DNA from: Flavobacteriaceae bacterium
GTDB taxonomy: Bacteria > Bacteroidota > Bacteroidia > Flavobacteriales > Flavobacteriaceae
Reading direction: 5' to 3'
DNA: 23,908 bases
Assembly: GCA_020435885.1 (NCBI GenBank)
Contig: JAGQYU010000075.1
Span: forward strand, 1 to 23,908
This document shows, piece by piece, positions 1 through 7,817 of this stretch. How positions within the stretch are numbered: the stretch's first letter is position 1; each line of letters starts with the position of its first letter. The position numbers and the translations under genes were made by a program. Under the pieces are notes generated by a model that ran no database searches, was not told where the DNA came from, and saw only the letters and a list, made by a program, of their open reading frames with translations.

Positions 1-1880
1 TTATAGAAACTGACGTTTTACAAACATTGCAAGCTATGCCTGGCTTTCAAAGTGTTAATGAAACTGTTTCAAACCTAAACATAAGAGGTGGCACTCATGA
101 TCAAAACCTTATACTGTGGGATGGAATTAAAGGATATCAATCCGGGCATTTTTTTGGGTTGATCTCTACATTGAACCCTCGGATGACCAAACGTGTTTCT
201 TTGTTTAAAAATGGCACTCCTGCCAACTATACTGATGGAATTTCTGGTACTGTAGATATGAAAACTGACCATGTAGTAAATAAAAATTTATTAGCAGAAG
301 TGGGGCTTAATTTTATAAATATTGATGCTTATGCCGATATACCTATCGGTAAAAAATCATCCATACAAATAGGTTCTAGAACGTCTATCAATCAATTTTT
401 TGATACGCCTACCTACAATGAATATTATGACAGAGCCTTCCAAAATACTGATGTTGTAAACAGCACAAGCCATACAAACAGTACAGATCAAAAATTTGAC
501 TTCCATGATGTAAGCCTTCGTTGGATCTACGATATAACCAAAAAAGATCAGGTGAGGGTTAATTTTATGCACCTAAACAATAGTTTAAAATTATCTGAGA
601 ATGCTTTCGGAGGCACTTTATATTCGTCAAGAGAGAGTGTTTTAGATCAAAATAACTTTGCCGGAGGCCTCCATTACACTAGAAAATGGAACAATACGAT
701 TGAAACCGAGATCCAATCATATGCAACAAGTTATGATCTTAATGCTGTTAATTATGACATTATTAATGAACAAATACTAACACAAGGCAACGAAGTTTTA
801 GAAGCAGGTTCATTGGTTTCAACCACTTACAAATTCAATGACAGGTTAGAACTGAATAGTGCTTATCAGTTTACGGAAACCATCATCACCAATAAAAATA
901 AAGTAAATTATCCTCCTGAAAATACCATTAAAAAAAGTGATGTTCAGGCTCATGGTTTGTCTTTTGAAAGTTCTTATGCCACAAAAGATTTTAATACAAA
1001 TGTACGTGCTGGAGTTAGGTTAAATTATTTTAACAAATTCGACAAATTTATTATTGAACCTCGATTGAGCATTAATCATAAATTAACTGATCGTTTGTCC
1101 GTTCAATTATTGGGAGAATTTAAAAATCAAGTCACAACGCTAATTACTGATTATGAAAATAACTTTTTAGGTATTGAAAGAAGACGTTGGACGCTATCAA
1201 ATAACGAAGATATTCCTATCATTAAGAGCAAACAAATATCTGGTGGAGCTAATTATAGCCATAAAGGATTGATGGTAAATGCCGAAGTTTATTATAAAAC
1301 TGTTGACGGTATTGCTTCGTTAAGCCAAGGTTTTCAAAATCAGTATGAATATGCTGATTCTTTCGGTAGTTATGATGTTAAAGGGCTTGATCTTATCATC
1401 AGTAATAAATTTGAGAGATTTAACACTTGGTTTAGCTACTCTTATGCTGACAACAATTATACTTTTGAAGATTTTAATGAAAAAACTTTCCCGAGTAATT
1501 TAGATATAAGACATGTTTTTTCTTTTGCAACAACGTACACCATTAAAGATTTAAAACTTTCTGCTGGTTATAATTGGAGAACGGGTAAACCAACTACAAC
1601 TCCCGTTGAAGGTAATGAAATTGTTAATGGTCAAATTAATTATAACGACGCTAATAGCAGCAATTTAAAGTCTTACAAAAGATTAGATGCTTCTGCTATT
1701 TATAATTTTTCATTATCCAGTACCGTAAAGGCTGAAGCCGGACTTTCTATTTTAAACCTTCTCAATAAAAAGAATAAGATCAATAATTACTACCTAATTA
1801 ACGCCGATAATGAAGTTGAAGAAATTAAAGAATACTCACTCGGTTTAACACCAAATGTTGCTTTCAGGGTATTCTTCTAA
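1..1880 (+). CDS. TonB-dependent outer-membrane receptor, 5' end cut by window edge
   Basis: This is the C-terminal part of an outer-membrane TonB-dependent receptor, which imports a ligand such as a metal chelate or nutrient using energy passed on by TonB. The frame is open from base 3, and the apparent TTG start at 27 is not real: the upstream residues IETDVLQTLQ run straight into the plug motif MPGFQSVNET, so the gene begins before the window. Next come the plug signature NLNIRGG, ILWDGIKGYQSGHFFG and KNGTPANY...ISGTVDMKT, then about 500 residues of alternating strands typical of the barrel. It ends in an aromatic C-terminus, AFRVFF, as expected for Bam-dependent barrels. The missing N-terminus may hold a carboxypeptidase-like or STN domain, so it is not possible to say whether it signals to a FecR/sigma pair. 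It is not a SusC type by its plug wording, and no SusD follows. The substrate is unknown. Confidence 0.9.
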   Translation, partial: IETDVLQTLQAMPGFQSVNETVSNLNIRGGTHDQNLILWDGIKGYQSGHFFGLISTLNPRMTKRVSLFKNGTPANYTDGISGTVDMKTDHVVNKNLLAEVGLNFINIDAYADIPIGKKSSIQIGSRTSINQFFDTPTYNEYYDRAFQNTDVVNSTSHTNSTDQKFDFHDVSLRWIYDITKKDQVRVNFMHLNNSLKLSENAFGGTLYSSRESVLDQNNFAGGLHYTRKWNNTIETEIQSYATSYDLNAVNYDIINEQILTQGNEVLEAGSLVSTTYKFNDRLELNSAYQFTETIITNKNKVNYPPENTIKKSDVQAHGLSFESSYATKDFNTNVRAGVRLNYFNKFDKFIIEPRLSINHKLTDRLSVQLLGEFKNQVTTLITDYENNFLGIERRRWTLSNNEDIPIIKSKQISGGANYSHKGLMVNAEVYYKTVDGIASLSQGFQNQYEYADSFGSYDVKGLDLIISNKFERFNTWFSYSYADNNYTFEDFNEKTFPSNLDIRHVFSFATTYTIKDLKLSAGYNWRTGKPTTTPVEGNEIVNGQINYNDANSSNLKSYKRLDASAIYNFSLSSTVKAEAGLSILNLLNKKNKINNYYLINADNEVEEIKEYSLGLTPNVAFRVFF

Positions 1881-1881
1881 T

Positions 1882-1905
1882 AAAAAACTCCGGCCAAAAC
1901 CGGAG
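1882..1905 (-). terminator. Rho-independent terminator of the aconitase gene
   Basis: A 6-bp GC stem, CTCCGG (1888-1893) and CCGGAG (1900-1905), encloses a 6-base loop. On the minus strand it is followed directly by six T (1887-1882). It lies 27 bases beyond the aconitase stop. The plus-strand side lacks a T-run, so service to the TonB receptor gene on the other strand is only possible. Confidence 0.8.
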
Positions 1906-1931
1906 CTTCATAATTAATTTACTTAATAATT

Positions 1932-4199
1932 TTATACATTCTGCTTCTTGATAAGATTTAAAGCAGAACCTTCTTTAAACCATTCTATTTGAGAATCGTT
2001 ATATGTATGATTCACTTTAATAACATCTTTACTTCCATCTGCATGAACAACCTCAATAGTTAACTGCTTTTCAGGAGTAAACTGATCTAAATCCAAGAAA
2101 TTGAAAACATCATCTTCCTGAATAAGATCATAATCACTTTCGTTAGCAAAAGTCAACGCTAACATACCTTGTTTTTTAAGGTTCGTTTCATGGATACGAG
2201 CAAAAGATTTAACTAGCACAGCAGCTACGCCTAAATGCCTTGGCTCCATAGCTGCATGCTCTCTTGAAGAACCTTCACCATAGTTATGATCTCCTACAAC
2301 TATAGAATAGATTCCTTTGGCTTTGTATGCACGTTGTACATTTGGCACAGCATCATATTCACCGGTTAATTGATTTTTAACCAAATTTGTTTGTTTGTTA
2401 TAGGCATTTACCGCACCAATTAACATATTATTCGAAATATTATCTAAATGACCTCTGTAACGTAACCATGGACCTGCCATAGAAATATGATCAGTGGTAC
2501 ATTTTCCGAATGCTTTGATCAATAACTTAGCTCCTTTAATTTCATCACCGATTGGCTTAAACGGAGTTAGTAATTGTAAACGTTCAGATGTTGGATTAAC
2601 AACCACTTCAATTTTACTGCCATCAGCAACGGGTTCTAAATATCCGTTGTCTTTAACTTCAAAACCTTTTGGAGGCAGCTCCCAACCTGCTGGTTCATCA
2701 AGCATTACTTCAACTCCATCTTCATTGATCAACTTATCAGTCATCGGATTAAAATCAAGCCTACCTGCAATTGCTATAGCTGCAACCATTTCCGGTGAAG
2801 CTACAAAAGCATGTGTATTAGGGTTACCGTCGGCACGTTTTGCAAAGTTTCTGTTAAACGAATGTACTATACTGTTTTTAGGAGCATTTTTCGGATCGCT
2901 ATAACGAGCCCATTGCCCAATACATGGTCCACAAGCATTGGTGAAAATGGTAGCATCTAATTTTTCAAATACCTCTAAAATTCCATCACGGTCAGCAGTA
3001 TAACGAACCTGCTCAGAACCAGGATTGATACCAAACTCTGCTTTGGTCTTTAATTTTTTATCCAGTGCTTGTTGCGCAATAGATGAGGCTCTGGAAAGAT
3101 CTTCGTAAGATGAATTGGTACAAGAACCTATCAAACCCCACTCTACTTGAAGCGGCCAATCGTTCTTCTTGGCTTTTTCAGACATTTCTTTACCAGCAGG
3201 TGTAGAAAGGTCTGGAGTAAATGGCCCGTTCAATAAAGGTTTTAATTCTGATAAATTAATCTCAATAACCTGATCGAAATATTTTTCAGGATTTGCATAT
3301 ACTTCCGGATCGGCAGTTAAATATTCTTTCACAGCATTTGCAGCATCAGCAACTTCAGCTCTTTCAGTAGCTCGCAAATAACGCTCCATTGACTCATCAT
3401 AACCAAAAGTAGAAGTGGTTGCTCCTATCTCCGCTCCCATATTACAAATGGTTCCTTTACCTGTACAAGACATAGCAGTAGCGCCCGGCCCAAAATATTC
3501 AACAATAGCACCTGTACCTCCTTTAACGGTTAAAATTTCAGCAACTTTAAGGATTACATCTTTAGGAGCTGTCCAACCAGAAAGCTTTCCTGTAAGCTTA
3601 ACCCCTATTAATTTAGGGAATTTCAACTCCCAAGCCATACCTGCCATCACGTCAACGGCATCAGCACCACCAACGCCAATAGCGACCATTCCAAGTCCAC
3701 CTGCGTTTACCGTGTGAGAATCCGTACCGATCATCATCCCTCCTGGGAAAGCATAATTTTCTAACACCACCTGGTGAATAATACCAGCACCGGGTTTCCA
3801 AAAACCGATTCCGTATTTGTTGGAAACTGATTCTAAGAAGTTGAACACTTCATTACTTGTATTCAACGCAGTTTGAAGGTCTTTAGTAGCACCTTCCTTT
3901 GCTTGGATAAGGTGATCGCAATGCACAGTGGTTGGTACAGCTACTTTACTCTTACCAGCCTGCATAAACTGCAGCAAAGCCATTTGCGCTGTCGCATCTT
4001 GACAAGCTACTCTGTCTGGAGCAAAATCAACGTAATCTTTACCTCTTTCATAGGCCTTGGTAGGTTTACCATCCCACAGATGGGAATACAGTATTTTTTC
4101 TGCCAACGTTAAAGGCCTGCCAACAATTTCTCTAGCTGCGTCAACGCGTTCAGCTACCTGGCTGTACACCTTTTTTATCATGTTTATATCAAATGCCAT
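1932..4199 (-). CDS. acn: Aconitate hydratase, mitochondrial type
   Basis: Cytoplasmic aconitase, which interconverts citrate and isocitrate through cis-aconitate in the TCA cycle with a 4Fe-4S cluster. The 755-residue product matches the size and wording of the mitochondrial-type family found in Bacteroidota rather than the longer AcnA/IRP type. Cluster cysteines are visible in GSCTNSSYED (Cys360) and NACGPCIGQW (Cys423, Cys426). Other signatures are MIGTDSHTVNAGGLG (about 155-170) and the swivel-domain YGEGSSREHAA (about 640-650). The longest frame starts at a TTG at 4226, giving nine extra residues, but that TTG is the 3' end of a promoter box (4224-4231), so the ATG at 4199 is chosen. It stands alone, with a terminator downstream and a 180-base gap upstream. 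Confidence 0.97.
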   Translation of the reverse strand: MAFDINMIKKVYSQVAERVDAAREIVGRPLTLAEKILYSHLWDGKPTKAYERGKDYVDFAPDRVACQDATAQMALLQFMQAGKSKVAVPTTVHCDHLIQAKEGATKDLQTALNTSNEVFNFLESVSNKYGIGFWKPGAGIIHQVVLENYAFPGGMMIGTDSHTVNAGGLGMVAIGVGGADAVDVMAGMAWELKFPKLIGVKLTGKLSGWTAPKDVILKVAEILTVKGGTGAIVEYFGPGATAMSCTGKGTICNMGAEIGATTSTFGYDESMERYLRATERAEVADAANAVKEYLTADPEVYANPEKYFDQVIEINLSELKPLLNGPFTPDLSTPAGKEMSEKAKKNDWPLQVEWGLIGSCTNSSYEDLSRASSIAQQALDKKLKTKAEFGINPGSEQVRYTADRDGILEVFEKLDATIFTNACGPCIGQWARYSDPKNAPKNSIVHSFNRNFAKRADGNPNTHAFVASPEMVAAIAIAGRLDFNPMTDKLINEDGVEVMLDEPAGWELPPKGFEVKDNGYLEPVADGSKIEVVVNPTSERLQLLTPFKPIGDEIKGAKLLIKAFGKCTTDHISMAGPWLRYRGHLDNISNNMLIGAVNAYNKQTNLVKNQLTGEYDAVPNVQRAYKAKGIYSIVVGDHNYGEGSSREHAAMEPRHLGVAAVLVKSFARIHETNLKKQGMLALTFANESDYDLIQEDDVFNFLDLDQFTPEKQLTIEVVHADGSKDVIKVNHTYNDSQIEWFKEGSALNLIKKQNV

Positions 4200-4223
4200 A
4201 ATATTGTTATTTTTTAGTGTATG

Positions 4224-4231
4224 CAAAGGTA
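4224..4231 (-). promoter_or_regulatory. Bacteroidota -7 promoter box for aconitase
   Basis: TACCTTTG on the minus strand fits TAnnTTTG and ends 24 bases before the ATG at 4199. No TTG lies at the usual 17-23 bases upstream (the nearest is 30 away), so only the -7 half is supported. It rules out the longer TTG start. Confidence 0.6.
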
Positions 4232-4297
4232 TTTAATTTACCATTTTTTTTATAATAAATGCAATTAAATCGGATTTGACACCCATAATAATAATGA

Positions 4298-4315
4298 ATA
4301 TCATAAAAATGATAT
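4298..4315. repeat. Inverted repeat in the aconitase/clpS gap
   Basis: ATATCAT and ATGATAT are perfect 7-base arms separated by AAAA. It sits between the end of clpS and the aconitase promoter. It could be an operator or a weak hairpin after clpS; no clean T-run follows on the minus strand, so it is not called a terminator. The rest of the 180-base gap is AT-rich with nothing else recognisable. Confidence 0.35.
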
Positions 4316-4379
4316 CAATAAATTAAAAAACTTTAAATTTTTGATAGCAATTTTTAACAAATGTGTAAGAAAATTTTTC

Positions 4380-4655
4380 TCAAACGATTTCGGCGGTAAG
4401 TCCTAAATTGAGTAATCTGGTGCAACGAGGTTTTAATTCTTCATATTCACCTGTTTTAACAGCGCATTTTCCTTTAAAATGGACTAAATAAGTGCATTGT
4501 TCAGCTTGCTCGGGAGTATGTTCGCACACATCTATCAAAGATTCGATTACAAATTCAAATGTGTGGACATCATCATTAAAAAGGATTATTTCGTGTTGAG
4601 GCACTTCTTTTTCCAGTACATCAACTTCTTCTTGCTTCTTTTGTTTTGTACTCAT
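4380..4655 (-). CDS. clpS: ATP-dependent Clp protease adaptor ClpS
   Basis: ClpS binds the N-domain of ClpA or ClpC and hands over proteins bearing N-end-rule (N-degron) residues for degradation by ClpAP or ClpCP. The 91 residues carry the family core: LFNDDVHTFEFVIESL (Asn27, Asp28, Asp29 forming the N-degron pocket), then VHFKGKC with His59 in the place of the conserved pocket histidine, and a flexible charged N-terminus (MSTKQKKQEEVD). The length is close to that of known ClpS proteins. It is the last gene of the tpiA-prmA-clpS run on the minus strand, 54 bases after prmA, so it is probably read from the same transcript. No good promoter box of its own was found in the 54-base gap. Confidence 0.95.
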   Translation of the reverse strand: MSTKQKKQEEVDVLEKEVPQHEIILFNDDVHTFEFVIESLIDVCEHTPEQAEQCTYLVHFKGKCAVKTGEYEELKPRCTRLLNLGLTAEIV

Positions 4656-4709
4656 AACTGAGTATAAATTTATAAAAAGAATTTAAATTTCAAACAAATT
4701 AACAAATCC

Positions 4710-5543
4710 TTAATAATTGTATTTTACTGCAACCCAGTTATTTTTCTCTATGATCTCGTCAATTTTCAAACCATATTTTGAGGCTTCGGCATCTATAACG
4801 GGTATATCTTCATTATAAAAACCGCTCAACAATAAAATACCTCCTTCTTCTAAACAGTTAACATAGGTTTTGATATCATTTAACAAGATGTTCCGATTTA
4901 TATTTGCTATGATAACATCATACTTTTTATTAATGAGTAGTGAGGCATCTCCTTCATAAACATTGATGTATTTACAATTATTGCGCTCACAATTTTCCAA
5001 CGAATTTTCATAACACCAACTGTCAATATCAATAGCATCAATAAAATTAGCGCCTTTCATTTCTGCAAAAATGGCTAGAATTGCCGTACCACAACCCATA
5101 TCCAGTACTCTTTTATCTTTAAGATCAAGTTTCAAGAGATGTTGCACCATCATATATGTAGTTTCATGATGGCCAGTGCCAAAACTCATTTTGGGTTCAA
5201 TAACTATATCATATTTCAAATTTGGATTCGGATGAAAAGGCGCTCTAATACTCACTTCTTCATCTACTTGTATGGGATTGAAGTTTTTCTCCCACTCGCT
5301 GTTCCAATTAACTTGTTCTATTTCTTCAATAGTATATGATATGTTGAACTCTTCACTTTGAAGAATAAAAATATCATTCAGCATATCATCAATATGCTCT
5401 TCTTTAGGGATATATGCAATAAAACCTTCATCATTTTCTACAAAACTTTCAAAACCTACATTGCCTAATTCAGCTATTAAAATCTCAGTTGCAGGTTCTT
5501 TGGGTTGTATTGAAAAATTATAGGCAATATATGTGTTAGTCAT
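4710..5543 (-). CDS. prmA: Ribosomal protein L11 methyltransferase
   Basis: PrmA uses S-adenosylmethionine to methylate ribosomal protein L11 in the cytoplasm. The 277 residues show an N-terminal substrate-recognition domain (about 1-95), then the PrmA-specific MSFGTGHHETT (119-129). The class I methyltransferase fold follows, with motif I VLDMGCGTAI (146-155), the acidic IDID (171-174) and the catalytic-site motif ANINRN (213-218). The last motif has ANIN where many methyltransferases have NPPY, as is normal for PrmA. The start ATG lies 3 bases after the tpiA stop, so the two genes are co-transcribed and probably translationally coupled. Confidence 0.95.
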   Translation of the reverse strand: MTNTYIAYNFSIQPKEPATEILIAELGNVGFESFVENDEGFIAYIPKEEHIDDMLNDIFILQSEEFNISYTIEEIEQVNWNSEWEKNFNPIQVDEEVSIRAPFHPNPNLKYDIVIEPKMSFGTGHHETTYMMVQHLLKLDLKDKRVLDMGCGTAILAIFAEMKGANFIDAIDIDSWCYENSLENCERNNCKYINVYEGDASLLINKKYDVIIANINRNILLNDIKTYVNCLEEGGILLLSGFYNEDIPVIDAEASKYGLKIDEIIEKNNWVAVKYNY

Positions 5544-5546
5544 AGA

Positions 5547-6308
5547 CTATTCTGCAGCTTTTATAATCTTTACAAAATCTTCAACTTTCAACGATGCGCC
5601 ACCAATCAAGCCTCCGTCTACATCAGGTTTTGAGAAAATCTCTTTAGCATTATCAGGTTTTACACTTCCTCCATATAAAACAGAAACATTTTCAGCAACT
5701 TCATCACCATATTTGTCAACGATTAGTTTTCTGATAAATGCATGCATCTCTTGTGCCTGATCTGGAGTAGCAGTTTCCCCTGTGCCAATAGCCCAAACAG
5801 GTTCATACGCCAGTACTATACGTTTCCAAGCTTTAGCTTCTAAGTGAAATAAGGCATTTTTAAGTTGTGATTCAACTACTTTGAAATGATTATCAGCTTT
5901 TCTTTCTTCCAGTTTTTCACCAAAACAGAAAATAACTTCCATCTTGTTCTTTAAGGCTTGGTCTACTTTTTTAGCCAATAATTCATCGGTTTCCCCAAAA
6001 TATTCTCTACGCTCAGAATGACCCAAAATAACCGATTTAACACCTACACTTTTTAACATATCAGCCGAAATTTCTCCTGTAAAAGCACCATTATCAGCTT
6101 GATGCATATTTTGCGCAGCTACTTCTATACGTGATTTCTTTGCCTTTTTAGCAACAGACAGCAAGTTCACAAAAGTGGGAGCTACTACAACACGTGTATT
6201 CTTTAAATCTAACTTTTTTATCGATTTTTTGATTCCTTTTACCAATTCTTTAGATGCATCCAGATCATTGTTCATTTTCCAGTTTCCGGCAACAATATTT
6301 TTTCTCAT
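5547..6308 (-). CDS. tpiA: Triosephosphate isomerase
   Basis: Cytoplasmic TIM-barrel enzyme that interconverts dihydroxyacetone phosphate and glyceraldehyde 3-phosphate in glycolysis and gluconeogenesis. All catalytic residues are visible: Lys11 in GNWKMN, His97 in GHSERR and Glu169 in AYEPVWAIGTG, with the loop-6 sequence following. The phosphate-binding YGGSVKPDN (about 212-220) and GGLIGGASL (about 232-240) are intact. The length of 253 is standard. It heads the minus-strand run tpiA-prmA-clpS and has its own promoter box at 6340-6347, divergent from pyrF. Confidence 0.98.
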   Translation of the reverse strand: MRKNIVAGNWKMNNDLDASKELVKGIKKSIKKLDLKNTRVVVAPTFVNLLSVAKKAKKSRIEVAAQNMHQADNGAFTGEISADMLKSVGVKSVILGHSERREYFGETDELLAKKVDQALKNKMEVIFCFGEKLEERKADNHFKVVESQLKNALFHLEAKAWKRIVLAYEPVWAIGTGETATPDQAQEMHAFIRKLIVDKYGDEVAENVSVLYGGSVKPDNAKEIFSKPDVDGGLIGGASLKVEDFVKIIKAAE

Positions 6309-6339
6309 GAGTTTCAGTTTTTAAGCTTTATTTACCAAA

Positions 6340-6347
6340 CAAAGATA
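6340..6347 (-). promoter_or_regulatory. -7 promoter box for tpiA-prmA-clpS
   Basis: TATCTTTG on the minus strand fits TAnnTTTG exactly, 31 bases before the tpiA ATG. It is separated by 19 bases from the opposing box of pyrF. No TTG at canonical spacing was found. Confidence 0.6.
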
Positions 6348-6358
6348 GCTAAACTATC
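6344..6358. repeat. Inverted repeat between the tpiA and pyrF promoter boxes
   Basis: GATAG and CTATC (5-base arms, 5-base spacer CTAAA) lie between and partly within the two divergent boxes. The position suits a shared operator, but the arms are short enough to be chance. Confidence 0.25.
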
Positions 6359-6366
6359 AAAATGAT

Positions 6367-6374
6367 TACCTTTG
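6367..6374 (+). promoter_or_regulatory. -7 promoter box for pyrF
   Basis: TACCTTTG fits TAnnTTTG and ends 24 bases before the ATG at 6399. The TTG that begins the longest pyrF frame (6372) is the end of this box, which argues for the ATG. Confidence 0.6.
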
Positions 6375-6398
6375 CAAAACCTTTTATTTATTCAAAAA

Positions 6399-7229
6399 AT
6401 GACAAAGCAGCAGTTAGTTGAGCAGATCAAAAAGAAAAAATCGTTTTTATGTGTTGGATTAGATGTTGATATGGATAAAATTCCGCAACATTTATTAGAC
6501 TTAGATGATCCTATTTTTGAGTTTAACAAGCAAATCATTGATGCTACACATCACCTAACTGTGGCTTACAAGCCTAATATTGCCTTTTACGAAGCCTATG
6601 GAATAAAGGGTTGGAAATCCTTGCAAAAAACCATAGATTATTTAAACAAAAACTACCCCGAAATCTTTACTATTGCTGATGCTAAACGTGGTGATATTGG
6701 CAATACTTCAACCAGATATGCCAAAGCATTTTTTGAAGATTTGAATTTTGATTCTTTAACTGTTGCACCTTACATGGGTAGAGATTCTGTTGAACCTTTT
6801 TTAGCTTTCAAAAATAAATTTACAATTTTATTGGCTTTGACCTCTAATATTGGCGGGTTGGATTTTCAAACATTACAAACTGAAAATCATCAAGTTTATG
6901 AAGAAGTGCTAAAAAAATCACTAACATGGAACAATGCAGAAAATCTGATGTATGTTGTTGGAGCTACACGCCCAGATTATTTTAAAACCATCAGAAAAAT
7001 AGTTCCAAATCACTTTTTGTTAGTTCCCGGAGTGGGCGCTCAAGGCGGAAGTTTACAAGATGTTTGCCAATACGGATTAAACAATGACGTTGGACTCTTG
7101 GTGAATTCTTCAAGAGGAATTATCTATGCATCTAACGGAAAAGATTTCGCTGAAAAAGCAGCAAAAAATGCATTGGAATTACAGCAAGAAATGAAAAAAA
7201 TTCTAATAGAAAAAGAATTACTTGCTTAA
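6399..7229 (+). CDS. pyrF: Orotidine 5'-phosphate decarboxylase, type 2
   Basis: This enzyme makes UMP from orotidine 5'-phosphate, the last step of de novo pyrimidine synthesis. The 276 residues show LCVGLDVD near the N-terminus, KPNIAFYE, and the catalytic DAKRGDIGNTS with its Asp-Lys-Asp arrangement. The DAKRGDIG wording and the length of about 275 place it in the type 2 group, rather than the shorter E. coli-like type 1. VVGATRPDYF and VPGVGAQGG form the phosphate-binding end. The ATG at 6399 is chosen over a TTG 27 bases upstream that lies in the promoter box. Its last 12 bases overlap the end of the convergent gene at 7218-7733, and no terminator is visible there. Confidence 0.96.
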   Translation: MTKQQLVEQIKKKKSFLCVGLDVDMDKIPQHLLDLDDPIFEFNKQIIDATHHLTVAYKPNIAFYEAYGIKGWKSLQKTIDYLNKNYPEIFTIADAKRGDIGNTSTRYAKAFFEDLNFDSLTVAPYMGRDSVEPFLAFKNKFTILLALTSNIGGLDFQTLQTENHQVYEEVLKKSLTWNNAENLMYVVGATRPDYFKTIRKIVPNHFLLVPGVGAQGGSLQDVCQYGLNNDVGLLVNSSRGIIYASNGKDFAEKAAKNALELQQEMKKILIEKELLA

Positions 7230-7733
7230 CACTTTTTTCATAAAATCATCCAATTCAAGCATCTGTTTGTAGCCTTTCTTTTTCCCTAATTGCCCCATTA
7301 CATAAAGCACAAACCACAACACTACCATGCTTATACACATAATCGTAGCAAAAGTGTAATCTCCTTTTAATGACCATTTTGAGTAACCTATCACTAAAAA
7401 AATAAAAAAAGCTATGGCCACTGCAAAATGCACAAACATAAACATGGTCCAAACAGTAGGTTTAGGTCCAAATAAACCCCTTACAATGGTGGTGTTTTGC
7501 TCATTTTTTTCAACTTCTAAATGTAATTGAGGCGACCAGAAATGATCCTCTTCTTTAGGCACATCAATCACCACATGATGATTTACCACTTTGCCGCAAT
7601 ACTTACATTCTTTAGTAGCAAATTGATTTTTGAATTTATCTAAAACCTCGGCTTCTTCTTCTTTCATTTCCATTTTAAAACGAGGCTTTAACAAAACCCT
7701 ATTTATTTGATTATCATGTATGGGTTGGTTCAT
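7218..7733 (-). CDS. Small two-helix membrane protein with CxxC/His cluster
   Basis: No named family is recognised. The 171-residue product has a charged N-terminal cytoplasmic-type part with a potential zinc site, CKYC (Cys43, Cys46) followed by His52-His53 and perhaps His64 and His71. Two hydrophobic segments follow, at about 93-116 (TVWTMFMFVHFAVAIAFFIF and on) and 126-148, then a short Lys-rich tail. This suggests an inner-membrane protein with both ends on the same side. The ATG at 7733 is preceded by an imperfect promoter box. It overlaps pyrF by 12 bases end to end and is divergent from der. Its reading is supported by clear protein-like composition and the promoter position; function is unknown. 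Confidence 0.75.
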   Translation of the reverse strand: MNQPIHDNQINRVLLKPRFKMEMKEEEAEVLDKFKNQFATKECKYCGKVVNHHVVIDVPKEEDHFWSPQLHLEVEKNEQNTTIVRGLFGPKPTVWTMFMFVHFAVAIAFFIFLVIGYSKWSLKGDYTFATIMCISMVVLWFVLYVMGQLGKKKGYKQMLELDDFMKKVLSK

Positions 7734-7753
7734 AGATCAACAATATTTACTAC

Positions 7754-7761
7754 TAAAGATA
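7754..7761 (-). promoter_or_regulatory. Possible -7 box for the CxxC membrane protein gene
   Basis: TATCTTTA on the minus strand matches TAnnTTTG except at the last base, 20 bases before the ATG at 7733. This is a weak call. Confidence 0.3.
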
Positions 7762-7791
7762 GTAATTTTAATGAATTTGATAACAATAAGT

Positions 7792-7799
7792 TATCTTTG
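7792..7799 (+). promoter_or_regulatory. -7 promoter box for der
   Basis: TATCTTTG fits TAnnTTTG exactly and ends 18 bases before the ATG at 7818. A TTTG at 7776-7779 is only 12 bases upstream, shorter than the usual spacing. Confidence 0.55.
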
Positions 7800-7817
7800 C
7801 AGCCAATTTAATAAGTA

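Noticed and set aside
27..29. TTG as the start of the left-edge TonB receptor
   Set aside because: It falls inside the plug domain and the frame is open upstream; the gene is cut by the window.
2494..4112. Three plus-strand open frames of 79-136 residues opposite the aconitase gene
   Set aside because: They lie wholly antisense to an intact, well-conserved enzyme gene and have biased, non-protein-like composition.
4319..4345. AT-only hairpin after clpS as a terminator
   Set aside because: The arms are A-run and T-run only, with no GC pairs; such structures occur by chance in AT-rich gaps.
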